DNA of 64,000 bases from Sarcocystis neurona (lineage: Eukaryota; Apicomplexa; Conoidasida; Eucoccidiorida; Sarcocystidae): positions 4,101,132-4,165,131 of the forward strand of contig KL647292.1 in NCBI GenBank assembly GCA_000727475.1, written 5' to 3'. This document shows, piece by piece, positions 1 through 10,445 of this stretch (position 1 is the stretch's first letter; every line of letters begins with the position of its first letter). The notes below the pieces were generated by a model. It worked only from the letters and a program-made list of their open reading frames with translations, did no database searches and was not told the origin of the DNA. Position numbers and translations under genes: made by a program.

Positions 1-264
1 ATTGACGACACGAACATGTTCACAAAACTGCGGGTGGCTGCACTGAAGATGACTGCACGCGCCAACAGTGGACACTACCTCGAACAAGACACGCCAGTCG
101 ACGTGGCGGTTCAATTTCTTTTTTCTTGGAACATATTACTCAGGATAGCCGCCCCAGAAAGGCACCCGTTGCGAAGTGAAGATCTGCGGATAAACGAGCA
201 CTCTGTTGTGCTTAGTGACGGGCCCCCACTTCTGAACAGGCACTGTACAATACTACCACAGTGA
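1..264 (+). CDS. possible 3' end of a gene entering from the left
   Basis: Frame 1 is open from the first base of the window to a TGA at 262-264, giving about 87 residues. An in-frame ATG lies at 16, but because the frame is open to the edge this could equally be the last exon of a gene that begins outside. The peptide is of mixed composition without low complexity, includes the stretch VDVAVQFLFSWNILLRIAAP, and resembles coding sequence rather than intron. No family is recognised. No splice acceptor was assigned. Confidence 0.25.
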   Translation: MDDTNMFTKLRVAALKMTARANSGHYLEQDTPVDVAVQFLFSWNILLRIAAPERHPLRSEDLRINEHSVVLSDGPPLLNRHCTILPQ

Positions 265-1696
265 GCTTATGAACGCCGACGTAGACGCTTAGTGTGAAAC
301 GAACGACTAAAAGGTCATTAAATTTGGTGCGTTGAGAACGAGCTGCAAAACAGAGTTGCATGTCCGCCTCAACAGGTCACCGGTGCAAGCACGTGAATAC
401 TCACAGAAAAAGTTGTTTCCTTGAATAACTGCGTACTACCCACAATGCCAACGCTCATAGACTTCTCCAGTAGCTTACTCTGCTGCTATTGCCAACGCCA
501 CGACGGCAGCAATTGACAGCGTGCTACCACCAAGAGTGTGCAGGAGGGAGGGATTTTCTCACGGAACCTGCCTGCGCATGTATCTTTGCATAATTGTGTG
601 TGGGTGCATGCTCGCAATAGTCCTCCAGCGCCTCGCGAGGTCGCCACTACGCTGCAGCAGACACCGTATCTGCAGGTTCCTACAGATTTATTCGTCTTTC
701 TTCCCCTCACCAGCGGCCTCTTTATGCATTCATCTCGGACATAGAGTCAGTGATGTCTGTGGATCGAAATCAAGCGAATTTTTGTCGTGCCCGCGGCGAT
801 TCCGGCAGTTTCGGTCCTTCACGCAAACGCAGCCGTCGTTGTTCTTATTGCTGTTAAGGCGGTCTCTGCGGTCAACGGTGTTGGTGTCGCTACCGCTCGT
901 CTTAGACCTGCTGCTCCTCGTGCTGCTTCTTGGTATCGCTGACGCTGCAGGCATCGCTGTTGCTGGAGGACGATAGCCCCCGGTTGAGGGTTACGCAATA
1001 ATTATTGGTGAATAACAAGTTTGACACTTTCGTGCTCCTCTTGGACTGAGTGCGCTTATTCACAGATTTCTGAACGGCTTCTGCTGCAATTGCTGGCTGC
1101 CACGTCATTTAGAAGCGCGTACACAAGTTGCTGAAATTTCTCTTCGTACGTCTCTTCTGCGACCGAAAGTAACTTGACGCTCGCCGCGGTAAGTTGAAAT
1201 GCAATTTTCCGGTCTGTAGTCGCGTATGCCGGAGAACACCCCGTTGTCCTCTTTTCTAAACACAGCAGACTGCAAACCCCTAGCAGAATCGGGACACCTG
1301 TGACGAGCTGAAGGACACTGGAAGCCTGCGGTTGACTTCTGGACGCCCAAATACTGCGTAGCCGTACACGAACGCAGGTTCACTATGTATGCAAATCCAG
1401 TGTTGGCGGTGCTGTTCTGCTGGTGCAGCCGTTTATTTTTAGCACCAAGCATGCATCTAGTGGTAACATAGTGCTGCGTTAACGCTTGTCATCTTCGTCA
1501 TGCTGACAGGCTGCCTCCCCCTTCGAAACTGCACCGCAGTGTGCACGCGTGTTCCCGTCGATCTGTCTAAAGCATGATAACCGAAAGTGAATAATTATGC
1601 ATATTCATACTGGTGTCCGGAAACCTTCGAAGAAGATCGCCGTTGTTACCGCTCTTACTTCTTCCAGTTGAGCTGGTGGTGACGCTGCTCTGACAG
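265..1696. other. no resolved gene
   Basis: Short open frames occur on both strands. The longest on the plus strand (521-976) ends in a Leu-rich stretch that comes from CTG-like triplets. I could not connect any of these by phase-consistent splice sites, so I call none of them. Confidence 0.4.
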
Positions 1697-1859
1697 GTGC
1701 TGCTGCTGTCGCGTAGAGCTGATTACTTGCGCAGCGGCTGGGTACAGGCGACAGGCGACAACGCGTGTCCTCGGGTAGAATTGGAAGCGGGACAAATGTT
1801 GAGAAAACGCACTTTAGGCCAGCTGGAAGGCGCTCCCGTAGAGAGCCTCACCATCGCAG
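1697..1859 (+). CDS. candidate internal exon, unknown protein
   Basis: A 163-nt open segment is bounded by an acceptor-like CTGACAG ending at 1696 and a donor-like GCAG|GTGTGG at 1860. It encodes about 54 residues of ordinary composition, including RRADYLRSGWVQATGD and EAGQMLRKRTLGQLEG. The segment ends in phase 1. Partner exons were not identified with confidence, although open plus-strand segments continue at 2413-2766. No family is recognised. Confidence 0.28.
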
Positions 1860-2412
1860 GTGTGGAGGATAGAAGGCGAACGCTGGTGCTATTGAAGCTG
1901 TCCTGCCTACGCGTCCAGGGATAGAATGACGGCCTGCTGCCCTTCTGCATCGACACACTTCCGCTGAAATGAGCGCTCCGCTGGTAGGTGCTTCATGTTT
2001 TGTCAGAAGTGATGTACCGGCGAATGTTCCGTAGACGCTAACTGCCCAAGTTCCAGCTCTTCATAGAACGGCACTAGATTCTTGTTTTTTCGACTTCTCT
2101 GAAGATCCTGGTTAGGCAAGAAAGAAAACCCCGTCCGTCACCACTCAACAACTGATCGCCTCATCATTCACAGCGTACGACTTGAGGAAGGAGTCTCCTT
2201 TTTCCTGCTACTGAAGGCCAAGCTTTACGGGAGAAGCTTCCGAACGCCACAGTTGCTGCGTTGGCAGTGGTGAAGTGCACGCAGGCGCTAAGTCAAGGCC
2301 AACTCTCGTGAACTGCAACATTCTTTTCTCACTGGCCAGCATATTTGCCTTCGAAAAGCGCCGTTAGTGTCCCGCCTCTGGAGGTAGGACGCGCGAAGTA
2401 GCGTACCACTCA

Positions 2413-2766
2413 GTGCATTGTAACTGTAAAGATCCTCATGTGAGAGTTCTTTCAGAAGGATCTATTACACGTGTGTATCTACCTCTTCGGATACGTGTTC
2501 ATCCATATACAGATCTCAGCATATGTTTAATAATACCCCGTGGAGGAGCGGTTAACCGGCGCTTACTACCAGGGTATGCGCACTACGGCGTATTCTTGCA
2601 GACGTACCTTCAAGTGGGTACGCACGTAGGAGAACTTACGTGTCTGGATGAAGAGCGCTACATTGCAGTACCTAAAGTGACACTGGACGACAGGCTGTTG
2701 TTGAGACTGACTTTCACTGAACTGGCACGGCACGTGAATCTGTGGCGTCCATTCAGACAAAACTAG
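2413..2766 (+). CDS. candidate exon, unknown protein
   Basis: This is a 117-codon plus-strand frame that opens on a non-ATG codon and ends in a stop, so if real it is a terminal exon rather than a whole gene. The second half (GELTCLDEERYIAVPKV and DDRLLLRLTFTELARHV) has the composition of a folded protein. The opposite strand is also open for 64 codons over 2566-2760 and carries a GTAAGT donor-like site, so the strand is not certain. Confidence 0.22.
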   Translation: MHCNCKDPHVRVLSEGSITRVYLPLRIRVHPYTDLSICLIIPRGGAVNRRLLPGYAHYGVFLQTYLQVGTHVGELTCLDEERYIAVPKVTLDDRLLLRLTFTELARHVNLWRPFRQN

Positions 2767-3121
2767 GATTCGAGTGTCTCGTCACGAATGCGAAATAGAT
2801 ACATGTACCGAGGCAGTTGTCAGTTGCAAGTCTGCCTCTCTGCTGATACACGCAACTGCGGAATCATGGATGGACCGAGAGTGTAAATGTGACTTAATCT
2901 CTTTTTCTATCCGGTTGCATGAGGTAATCAAGAAATGCTTTATCACTGGGAGGGAGTTACTGCGAAGAGATCTGTATGGAAGGAGGTTCTCTGCAGGGGA
3001 GTTTGTGGTAAAAGGCGACCGCCGCTTGACGATCGTGCTCGTACTCCAGATGTGTGTGTCACAATTTGAACGACGCCACTCACTTGTGTACGCAGTTTTA
3101 ATAATAGCGTTCCCCTACTGA

Positions 3122-5303
3122 AGGAACGTACTTCCCTGATGTGGCTTGTCTGAACTTTCGCAAAAAGTAAAGACACTTACACAAAAGTGCACCTGCCGGT
3201 GTACACCGTGCTTGGTTCGTAGGCTAGACATGTCGCGAATGGCAAGGGGTCCGATAGGAGGCATTCCCCCTAAGCAAAGCGTGTACACATTGATGTGATT
3301 ACGTAGATTTGCGTATGCACCTACGTAGCAGCACCACTTCATGCAATTGGCTGTCTGAGAAAATTGGCGTTTTTATAAAGCTGTATGTGTACATTCCTGC
3401 TTACTGACACAACACAGCTCCATCAGATCAGGTGAGGCCACCTCCGTCCACACCTTTCACGCAAAGGAGATCAAAAGGGACTTTGTTGGCGGCGTTGGCG
3501 ACAGCGAGTCAACGTGTCTGGTTCCACGTGAGCAGACAGCTAGCTCTAAGCATACACATATATATATATAAATATAAGAGCAAGGGCGTGCGATAAGTTC
3601 CAGGTACACATCAAGTGTCAAAAGGATGGGGAAGGAAATCTTAATCATGGTCTTGCGACTCCTGATGCTTGCATCATGAGTGATACACAATTCCTGGTAA
3701 GAAAATGATATGCTGGGCTTCACGATGATTATCACTTCTACACATATCCTTCTGTATTTCTTCGCTCCATCACTTTTTCCCAGAAGATGCGGTCCCCTAC
3801 TTGCATGAAAGCCCCTTCCGTGTTCCCCCGGCCCTCCTTACAATATTGCTGCCCCCTGGGTAAAATAACGTATTCATGTACTTCTACCGTCTGTAGTGCT
3901 CGAAGGATGTTTACACTGATCCGTTGCAGAATGAGTGCGCGTTAGAGCAGTCCTTATCAACAGTGCAGCTGCTTTCCAAGGGCACACACAATCACGATAC
4001 CCATGTATTGATACATGAACGGACACGTGAAAAGGAGGTGAGTCCTAACATGGATCAAAATGAGAAGTGGAAAATACAGACAGTATTCGACGTCAACTAA
4101 ATGATGTGACGGCTTCACTGAAACGCGTCACAGAACACATTCGACCTCTTCGCCGTCCGTAAGCAAAATGTGCGGCAATAGGTGCACAAGCACATGTATC
4201 CGATACGCTGGATTGAAAACGCAGTCGTAAAGAGGATTCTTTTTACGGAGATTCTCGACACACACTTCTATGATTATACACATATATACGTACTTACAAA
4301 CATACATGTGTGCCTCACATACACACGTACACACAGGAAAAGTAATATATTCGTACTCGTACAGCCAGGAAGTACACCCGTTGGTTCCTATCGGGTCAGC
4401 CATGTTTTTGCGTGCAGATCAAAAACAGTGCGTCTCTATCCGTTCCTCTGCGACTCCCACGTGCAGTCACAAAGTGTTGGGTGTGTCCGTAAATTCCTTG
4501 GCAAGTCAGGCTGTGTCAGTCGGAGATCCACCATGTCTCCTAAACATACAAACAGTAATGTGTCCGTGCATAGACACCCGTCTGTAGGAAGCAGTGGTGC
4601 AAGTCAGGACGAGCCCGTATATACATTTCCTGCAAAGGCATACATCAGTACACAAATACGCTTTTAGCGTTAGGTGTTCGACCAAGAAGAGGAACTTGTC
4701 CTGCTTCAAGGGCCGTGTCCTGCTTCTTGTCAGATGCCTTGCAAGTAACCGTGTAGAGGTACACTGTATTGTTGAGATAGAGGCCTTCGGGAAGGTCCGT
4801 GAATGTTCAAGCCCGTGTTGTTTCAGACGCACAGTTATTTGCCGAAGTCAGATTTCTGCAGTAAGCTAGGCCTGCGCTGTATTCTTGAGTATTTCCCAGC
4901 ACTTTGTAGTACGGACTTACAGGATCTTCTACACGCAGGTTGACTCCGCACCCTGTCATGAAAAACGCCTCAAGCTGTAAAGTCACCAGTACGCCCAACG
5001 GCACACTTGTGCAGCTCTCGTTAACTACATGCGCTTGGACTTTTGTTATAATTGTGGCTCACCGCGCACGTCCTCATTTGCGTTGAGACGTTTGCACAGG
5101 GGTGCTGCGTATGTGTATATGCGAAGATAGCGTCATGATTTGCGGTCAACAAAGACGTAAATTCTAGGGTATGTGTACACGTGCAGGCCTATTCACGGGC
5201 GAATGCACGAAGCAGCCTACTGCTGCGCAGTTCGTCAGCACCCACTCCACCTTCTTGTTTTTCTGCGTACGTACGCGTGTGCGCGTTTGCTTGTAAGACA
5301 TAG
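3122..5303. other. intergenic or unresolved, with small microsatellites
   Basis: Only short overlapping frames occur here. A (TA)n run lies near 3557-3577 and CA/TA-rich stretches near 4270-4340. Nothing was assembled into a gene. The 3' side abuts the stop codon of the minus-strand gene at 5304. Confidence 0.4.
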
Positions 5304-6956
5304 TCACTTGTAACTGGCAAACAAGCACCAGATGCCCATTCCAAAAATAACAGCAGATGTAAATCCCAGCAAGATGATGATGTAAGGGTCATCCCACCAC
5401 TTGAAAAATCCTCTTGCGTGTCCTTCACTTGCCGCTTGGTCGTACAGAGTGTGGTCTGGGGAAAGACATCACAGGAGAAAAGATATATTATTGATATCTC
5501 TCCCTTTTGCTGGCCCCCTCTTCAGTTCTCTTCTGTAGATTAGAAGGGTTTACCCGCGAACACTGCGTTGGTTCAAAAACTAGACTTGACTACTCATCCC
5601 TAGCGTCAACGCAGCAACAACCGCATAGCAGTGTGTGCATTTACATGCATATGTCTATGTATGTATGTGTATACATTTCTCTCAACTCTGCACTTGGCCG
5701 CAACTGCAGTAGAGCGCAGAGAAATGTGCACTCACGACATGCCGTGCTGATCCGCAGCAAGTGTGAAAGTAAGATGAGGAAAAGAGGTACACTGACTTTA
5801 ATCGAAGCTTCCACAAGCATGCCTTTGCTCACTTAGAAGGTATGCCAGTACGTGTAGTACGCGCCTTCCGTGCTCTTGGTACTTCGAGGCCTCCCCGAAA
5901 CCATCATTATACACTTTTGCCCACCTGCATACAATTCTCCTATATACACGCGTACGTCTCCCCTGAAGGGGTGCGCCGACCGATGATACATTGAGTTTTT
6001 GTGTATGTGTTTCACGAGCTGGACTTCCAGCTGTTAACAGCACTGCACAGCCTGAAGTGCACAGCGCACCGAGCCAGCCCGAGTCTCATATGCGGAGACC
6101 TACATGTAGTAGAACATATATATATATATATATATATGTATATTTACATACACATCCATATATAGAGAGGGAGGTGGAAACAAAGAGGTAGATGCGTCAG
6201 TGACTAATATGCTATTCCACTGTTATCGTAAGCAGTCGGTCAGGAATTAAGGATTTGTTAGTTTTGGTGTGTGTGCGCTTACATGAAAGATCCAAAAGCG
6301 CGGCATTCAGTGCTCGTTGTATTGCGTGCCTCCTTTCCTGCAGAAGGTCTGCGTGTTCGGGGGCATCTTTCGCGGTGGCTGCCGCACGCAGATTTCTTCC
6401 AGCAGTAAATCTATGCATGACTGACACAGTTTTCGCGGTTAGATCTGGTAGCTCAAGCCACGACTCCCGGGGAATGGCTACAGACGAATGAAGGCCCGCT
6501 GGTGTTGCTGCCGTTGCTGTGATTGTTGTTGCGGTTGCTGCTGCCGCCGCATCTTGCCCTCGAATACAAGTGTATCCTATCAAGAGTAGTAACCGTTGCA
6601 AGCAAGTTTTCCAGACGGTCGTGCTGCTCGCAGAGAGCGACAACCAACCTTTCCCAGCGGGCTCTATACAAAATGAGCCAGAAGTTGAGGCCCGTTGCAA
6701 CGCTGTCACGTAACTGACAGTGCGACTCCGGCTGTTGGAGCTCCTGGTGTCGATTTTGCGTCTGCGGCGCCGTAGCTGCCTGCTTCTCGCTTTTCCACGC
6801 TGCTTCTGCGAATTCTCTCGTGGCACCAGAAGGTCCGCCATAGCGTTTCACCTTCGCCGCACCACCGTCACGCAGCCGGTTACTACAGTCCACTCTATAC
6901 GGTCCACCATGGGTGAACGTGCGCGAAAGTGTGCAAAGGCACGCCTTTGAACGCAT
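5304..6956 (-). CDS. four-exon single-pass membrane protein, possibly mitochondrial
   Basis: Unrecognised family. The ATG at 6956-6954 opens a basic, Arg/Ser-rich N-terminus (MRSKACLCTLSRTFTHGG) that could be a mitochondrial leader. A helical region follows (ERLVVALCEQHDRLENLL). An exon ends at 6283 at a strong donor (TCAT|GTAAGC, phase 1). The next exon runs 6030-5833, from acceptor TTAACAG to donor GTGAGC, also phase 1. The last exon is 5455-5304, after acceptor TTTCCCCAG. The joins read through as LLDLS-S-GSPARE and AYLL-N-HTLYDQ. The C-terminus is FFKWWDDPY followed by a transmembrane helix (IIILLGFTSAVIFGMGIW) and a short tail CLFASYK. Between about 6600 and 6490 the open frame shifts by one across a CAG-rich patch. 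This is either an unplaced intron or an indel, with a good acceptor at CGTCTGTAG just before IPRESWLELPDL. A conserved C-terminal tail anchor is likely; the function is unknown. Confidence 0.5.
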
Positions 6957-7477
6957 CTGAAGTGGGCGTTTGTATGTGCAGATTCAGGCGGCGGATTTAG
7001 GGCCCACCTGGCTGCCTTCCACTGTGTGCGGTCGAAGAACAACGACAAAAAACCCTGTGCGACGTGTGCGCCTGCTCACGTATCCGTACGACGACTGACG
7101 CTCGTTTGTGTAAGGAACGCATCGTATCGTGATACGGTGGCAATCAACACAGAGGCAACCCTGCCACCCACCTTGGCGTCGATACCATTCCACACAAACT
7201 TTTGCATGGTTCCACACTAATAAAGATACTCTCGGTGAGCATGCTTCATGAAAAGTTCACCCAAAACGAACGGTTGCAACTGACAGACTTTGAAAGGGTC
7301 TCGAGGGTCTGGGGTCCTAAGACACGAAAAAGTCTGCAAGTGCGTACAGCTACACACATATACGGTGTCCATCAGTGGGTATCTATTCCATCTTGATAGC
7401 TACGTTCCCGCAAAATACACACACAAACATACACGTACAGAGAGATACCCAATTCGTTTTCGTTTTGCGGACTAACA

Positions 7478-7744
7478 CTAATGGGCGTGTGTTCTACATT
7501 CGCTAAAACACATACTATAGATGCATGTAGGCGTGAGGCACACAGTTGCTCTTTCAACCCTTCCACGCATCGCTGACACGTCTGTGGAAGTCGACAGACG
7601 GTGCTCTCTGCTCTCAAGCAGTTTCTTAATCGTCTCTGTACCACTTCGTCGGACCAAACGAATTAAGCGTTGAGTGACTGTTTCACCACGGAACGCTAGA
7701 CTCAGTAATCCACACGATTCAAAGAGCAGTGCACTCTCATTCAC
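7478..7744 (-). CDS. candidate exon, unknown protein
   Basis: This minus-strand frame opens on GTG, so it must be an internal or terminal exon. It encodes a protein-like stretch (NESALLFESCGLLSLAF, then TQRLIRLVRRSGTETIKKLL). An open frame upstream (8114-7737) may belong to the same transcript but sits in a different frame. No splice junction was settled. Confidence 0.2.
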   Translation of the reverse strand: MNESALLFESCGLLSLAFRGETVTQRLIRLVRRSGTETIKKLLESREHRLSTSTDVSAMRGRVERATVCLTPTCIYSMCFSECRTHAH

Positions 7745-8141
7745 GCGCCGCGGAACCAGTACAGCACTGGAGACCGCTTATACGTCTGGCGCATACAGCG
7801 CACAATCTCGCACGCGTTTCGGTGTGGTTCGCCTCGACTGCAGCATCACCTACGAAGACGCGTTTTATATGTAGGCATTCGTAAGACGTATGCATCTTCT
7901 GCTGCGGAGCAGGACGCAGCTTTGCACCATTCAGTGCGGTTGCAGCGCCGGCATCCAGGGACATTCTTATTGTAGGGCTAGCAAGGAAATGGATGGTAAC
8001 CGAACTTCTGGCGTCCACGAATTGTGATGTTGTCGTTGTGGCTTCTGATGTGTTGTTCTGCTGCGTCTTGCTCACTGCTGCGCGAACACGAACCGGCCAT
8101 TCCGCTGATCGCACCCTGTTGCCGTAGGAAGACAGGCGAAA

Positions 8142-8396
8142 ATGTGTCGTCCGGACAACAGCGGGATATGGTTTAAGACATCTGTGCGCTGTTCTGGAGG
8201 CAAGGGTATAAAGTGTATTCTGAACGTCAGAGGAGACGCAGCACCGGTAGCAAACCAGGGCCTGCGTTTAGCAGCACGGCTTGCAGACAAAAAGTACGCG
8301 CTCGCTACCGCGTGTGGTCACCCGATAACAGCTGTAGCCCATAGATGGACAAGACGAAACTGCTGGGTTTCACAGGGCTCTGCGACGGCACATTAG
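8142..8396 (+). CDS. small open frame, unknown protein
   Basis: An ATG at 8142 opens 84 codons ending in a stop. The middle (KGIKCILNVRGDAAPVAN, then GLRLAARLADKKYALATA) is free of low complexity. No signal peptide or membrane segment is visible, and no homologue is recognised. Open frames exist on the opposite strand over the same bases (8290-8072). Confidence 0.18.
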   Translation: MCRPDNSGIWFKTSVRCSGGKGIKCILNVRGDAAPVANQGLRLAARLADKKYALATACGHPITAVAHRWTRRNCWVSQGSATAH

Positions 8397-9658
8397 CCTC
8401 TTCCAGCACCTTCTATAGTTTTGGATTGCTCACTTGTGGCCTCTTTAGCTTGTGAACGTGGAGCAAATGTGGCTACCATGGACAGCCTTGCTCGACCAAG
8501 TACTGCGGCGTGCTGCCGACGGCGCTGGCACGCTGCTTTTTTCAGTTACACTCCTTTCGCCCTTTTGGTGTCCTGCATGCCAACCAAATAGCTACGAACT
8601 CGTCTGTTATAGGAGAAGTGCTTCCGCAGCGAAGGAGTAACAGTTGCTACCTCGGCGGCCGGAGTCGACGCTTGTGCAGTACTTCCTGCGGTCGGCTGCT
8701 TCTCACCCTGGCGCGCGTGGTGGTGCTATTTCGTTTGAGAGTGGGAAGCGTGTCTACCAAGCGCAAACGGTTGTAGCATCTCTGCAGACGTGAATACGAC
8801 TCCGTCGAATCATTCTGCTTTTGGACACCTTTGGGGAGTGAGGCAGCAATTTTTGTTGCTGCTGGTAAGGAATCCCCCCTAGTGCTGGACAGACCCACTG
8901 CACACGCCGCTAATGCTCCATCCCAGAGGTGAGTGCATCTTCCGTGGACACACAGCCTGTGACAGAATAAGTGTATCTGACTAATGTGCATTTTTGAGGT
9001 CGGGCAGAGACAACGAGATATCTTCGTGACGGGGTCCTAAACCTGCTGTAGCGGCAGAATAGTGCCACGGACTTTTACGCGGTCTGTGATTTTGCAGGGA
9101 ATCTGCAGGTCATAAGAAAGTTGTGTATACACGCCACTGTACGCCTTCAATGTGCAAGCCTTTAAGCCAGATATATTTAGTGAGAGTGTGTGTATGTGTC
9201 TATGCATATGTGGGAGCACACGTTCATCTTCAACAGGAGAAATAGAAGGTGAGTGGTCGAACAGAGTAAGGGGCATTCCTTTTGAAGAGTGGCTAGTAGA
9301 TGCGTGGCTGAACGTATAAACTTTACGTAGCCTGAAGAAATCGAATGTTAAACCAGTCCGCGCGGCGGCTTTCCTCCAGACGAGCTACTAAAATAGTAGG
9401 GTTCTCTTACGATCGCCCTAGCCTACAACCTAGTGAAACAGTTTTTTATCGCTACTGACCAGGGTGTCCTATGTGCTAATTGATAACTGGAGAAAGGGCA
9501 CTCACACGTGCAGAACTCGGTCGTCAGTGCTCTTTCACAGTGACCCTCCCTGCCGGTGACTACAAGAAGTAATGAGTTTCCAGCGATAGATCTGTTTGGA
9601 TTTGACTAGCCACGAGTTAAACTGGAGCCGCAACACTGTGTGCCGCACAAAGCACCCT
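8397..9658. other. unresolved, scattered short frames
   Basis: The open frames include 8510-8776 (+), 8991-8647 (-) and 9276-9037 (-). The last starts at an ATG and ends KITDRVKVRGTILPLQQV, which looks coding and might belong with the 9926-9659 exon. A donor-like GAG|GTGAGT lies at 8929-8934 on the plus strand. No consistent model was found. Confidence 0.3.
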
Positions 9659-9926
9659 CTACCTACTCCGCAGCATCCGCGGTTGTACTAGGACTTGTAA
9701 TACTACACTTGCAGTAACTGCAGCAGAGCTTAGTACTGTCAATGGCGTAGCATCCTCCACAAGTGAGGTCCTGCTTTGTCTCCCCGAAAGGTTTAACTGT
9801 GGAGGTTCGACGCAGGGAAGCGAATGATTATAGAGCTGCGGCACTGCGGATGTAGTAGTTGCGTAAAATCGATTTCTGCTGGCGTGCTCACGACGCAGAG
9901 TGCGGGGAGCTGATTGTCCCAGGTAC
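9659..9926 (-). CDS. candidate terminal exon, unknown protein
   Basis: On the minus strand a good acceptor (ATTTGTTACAG) precedes 9926. An 88-codon frame follows and ends at a TAG at 9661-9659. The sequence begins YLGQSAPRTLRREHASRNRF and later contains EDATPLTVLSSAAVTASVVL. A donor-like A|GTAGGT just before the stop offers an alternative ending. No family is recognised and the first exon was not found. Confidence 0.25.
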
Positions 9927-10235
9927 CTGTAACAAATGACGAGCAAGGAGAACCGGCGATGGGTGGTAATCTATTATTGAACTTAGAACTGTACTGTCAA
10001 CCTTAATGCTTAGTGACGGAAGACGGACAATAATAGAGCACGTTCAGGTACACTATACTGTCAGACGTCACGAGGTGACGCATGTTACACAATAGCACGT
10101 ATGTGCGGCTATTTACGGAAGCTGAACTCTTTGACGCGGAAGGGTGTGCTATGCAGAACCCTTGCTTTTCCCTGGTGTCAGAGTTGTTCACGTCACCGTG
10201 GTAATGTCTGACGTTGTGGACTAATACATGTGTTA

Positions 10236-10425
10236 GGATGAATTAGGGATTCGTAAACGAAAACGATATGGAATGTCGATCGCAGAGGGAGCACTACCAA
10301 GCAGTTTCATTGTAGCGAAAACTAGTACACGTATGAGTATGTATTAGGGAGGCTACACGAAAACGATAAGAAACGCTTCTCGCGGGGTAGCACCACTAAG
10401 CAGTTTGACTGTGGCGAAATCGTAG
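10236..10425 (+). repeat. diverged two-copy direct repeat upstream of a gene
   Basis: Two copies of a unit of about 85-90 bp, roughly 10236-10320 and 10346-10425, share the order ATTAGGGA, ACGAAAACGATA, GGAGCAC or GTAGCAC, AAGCAGTTT and TGT(A/G)GCGAAA. They lie directly upstream of the ATG at 10446. They could be a duplicated promoter element or a plain tandem duplication. Confidence 0.6.
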
Positions 10426-10445
10426 TCATACAACGCTGGGACAGA

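Noticed and set aside
3775..3805. Resemblance of AGAAGATGCGGTCCCCTAC to a block of the 96-bp repeat at 32.5-32.8 kb
   Set aside because: The shared core is about ten bases and the surrounding sequence does not align, so it is probably chance.
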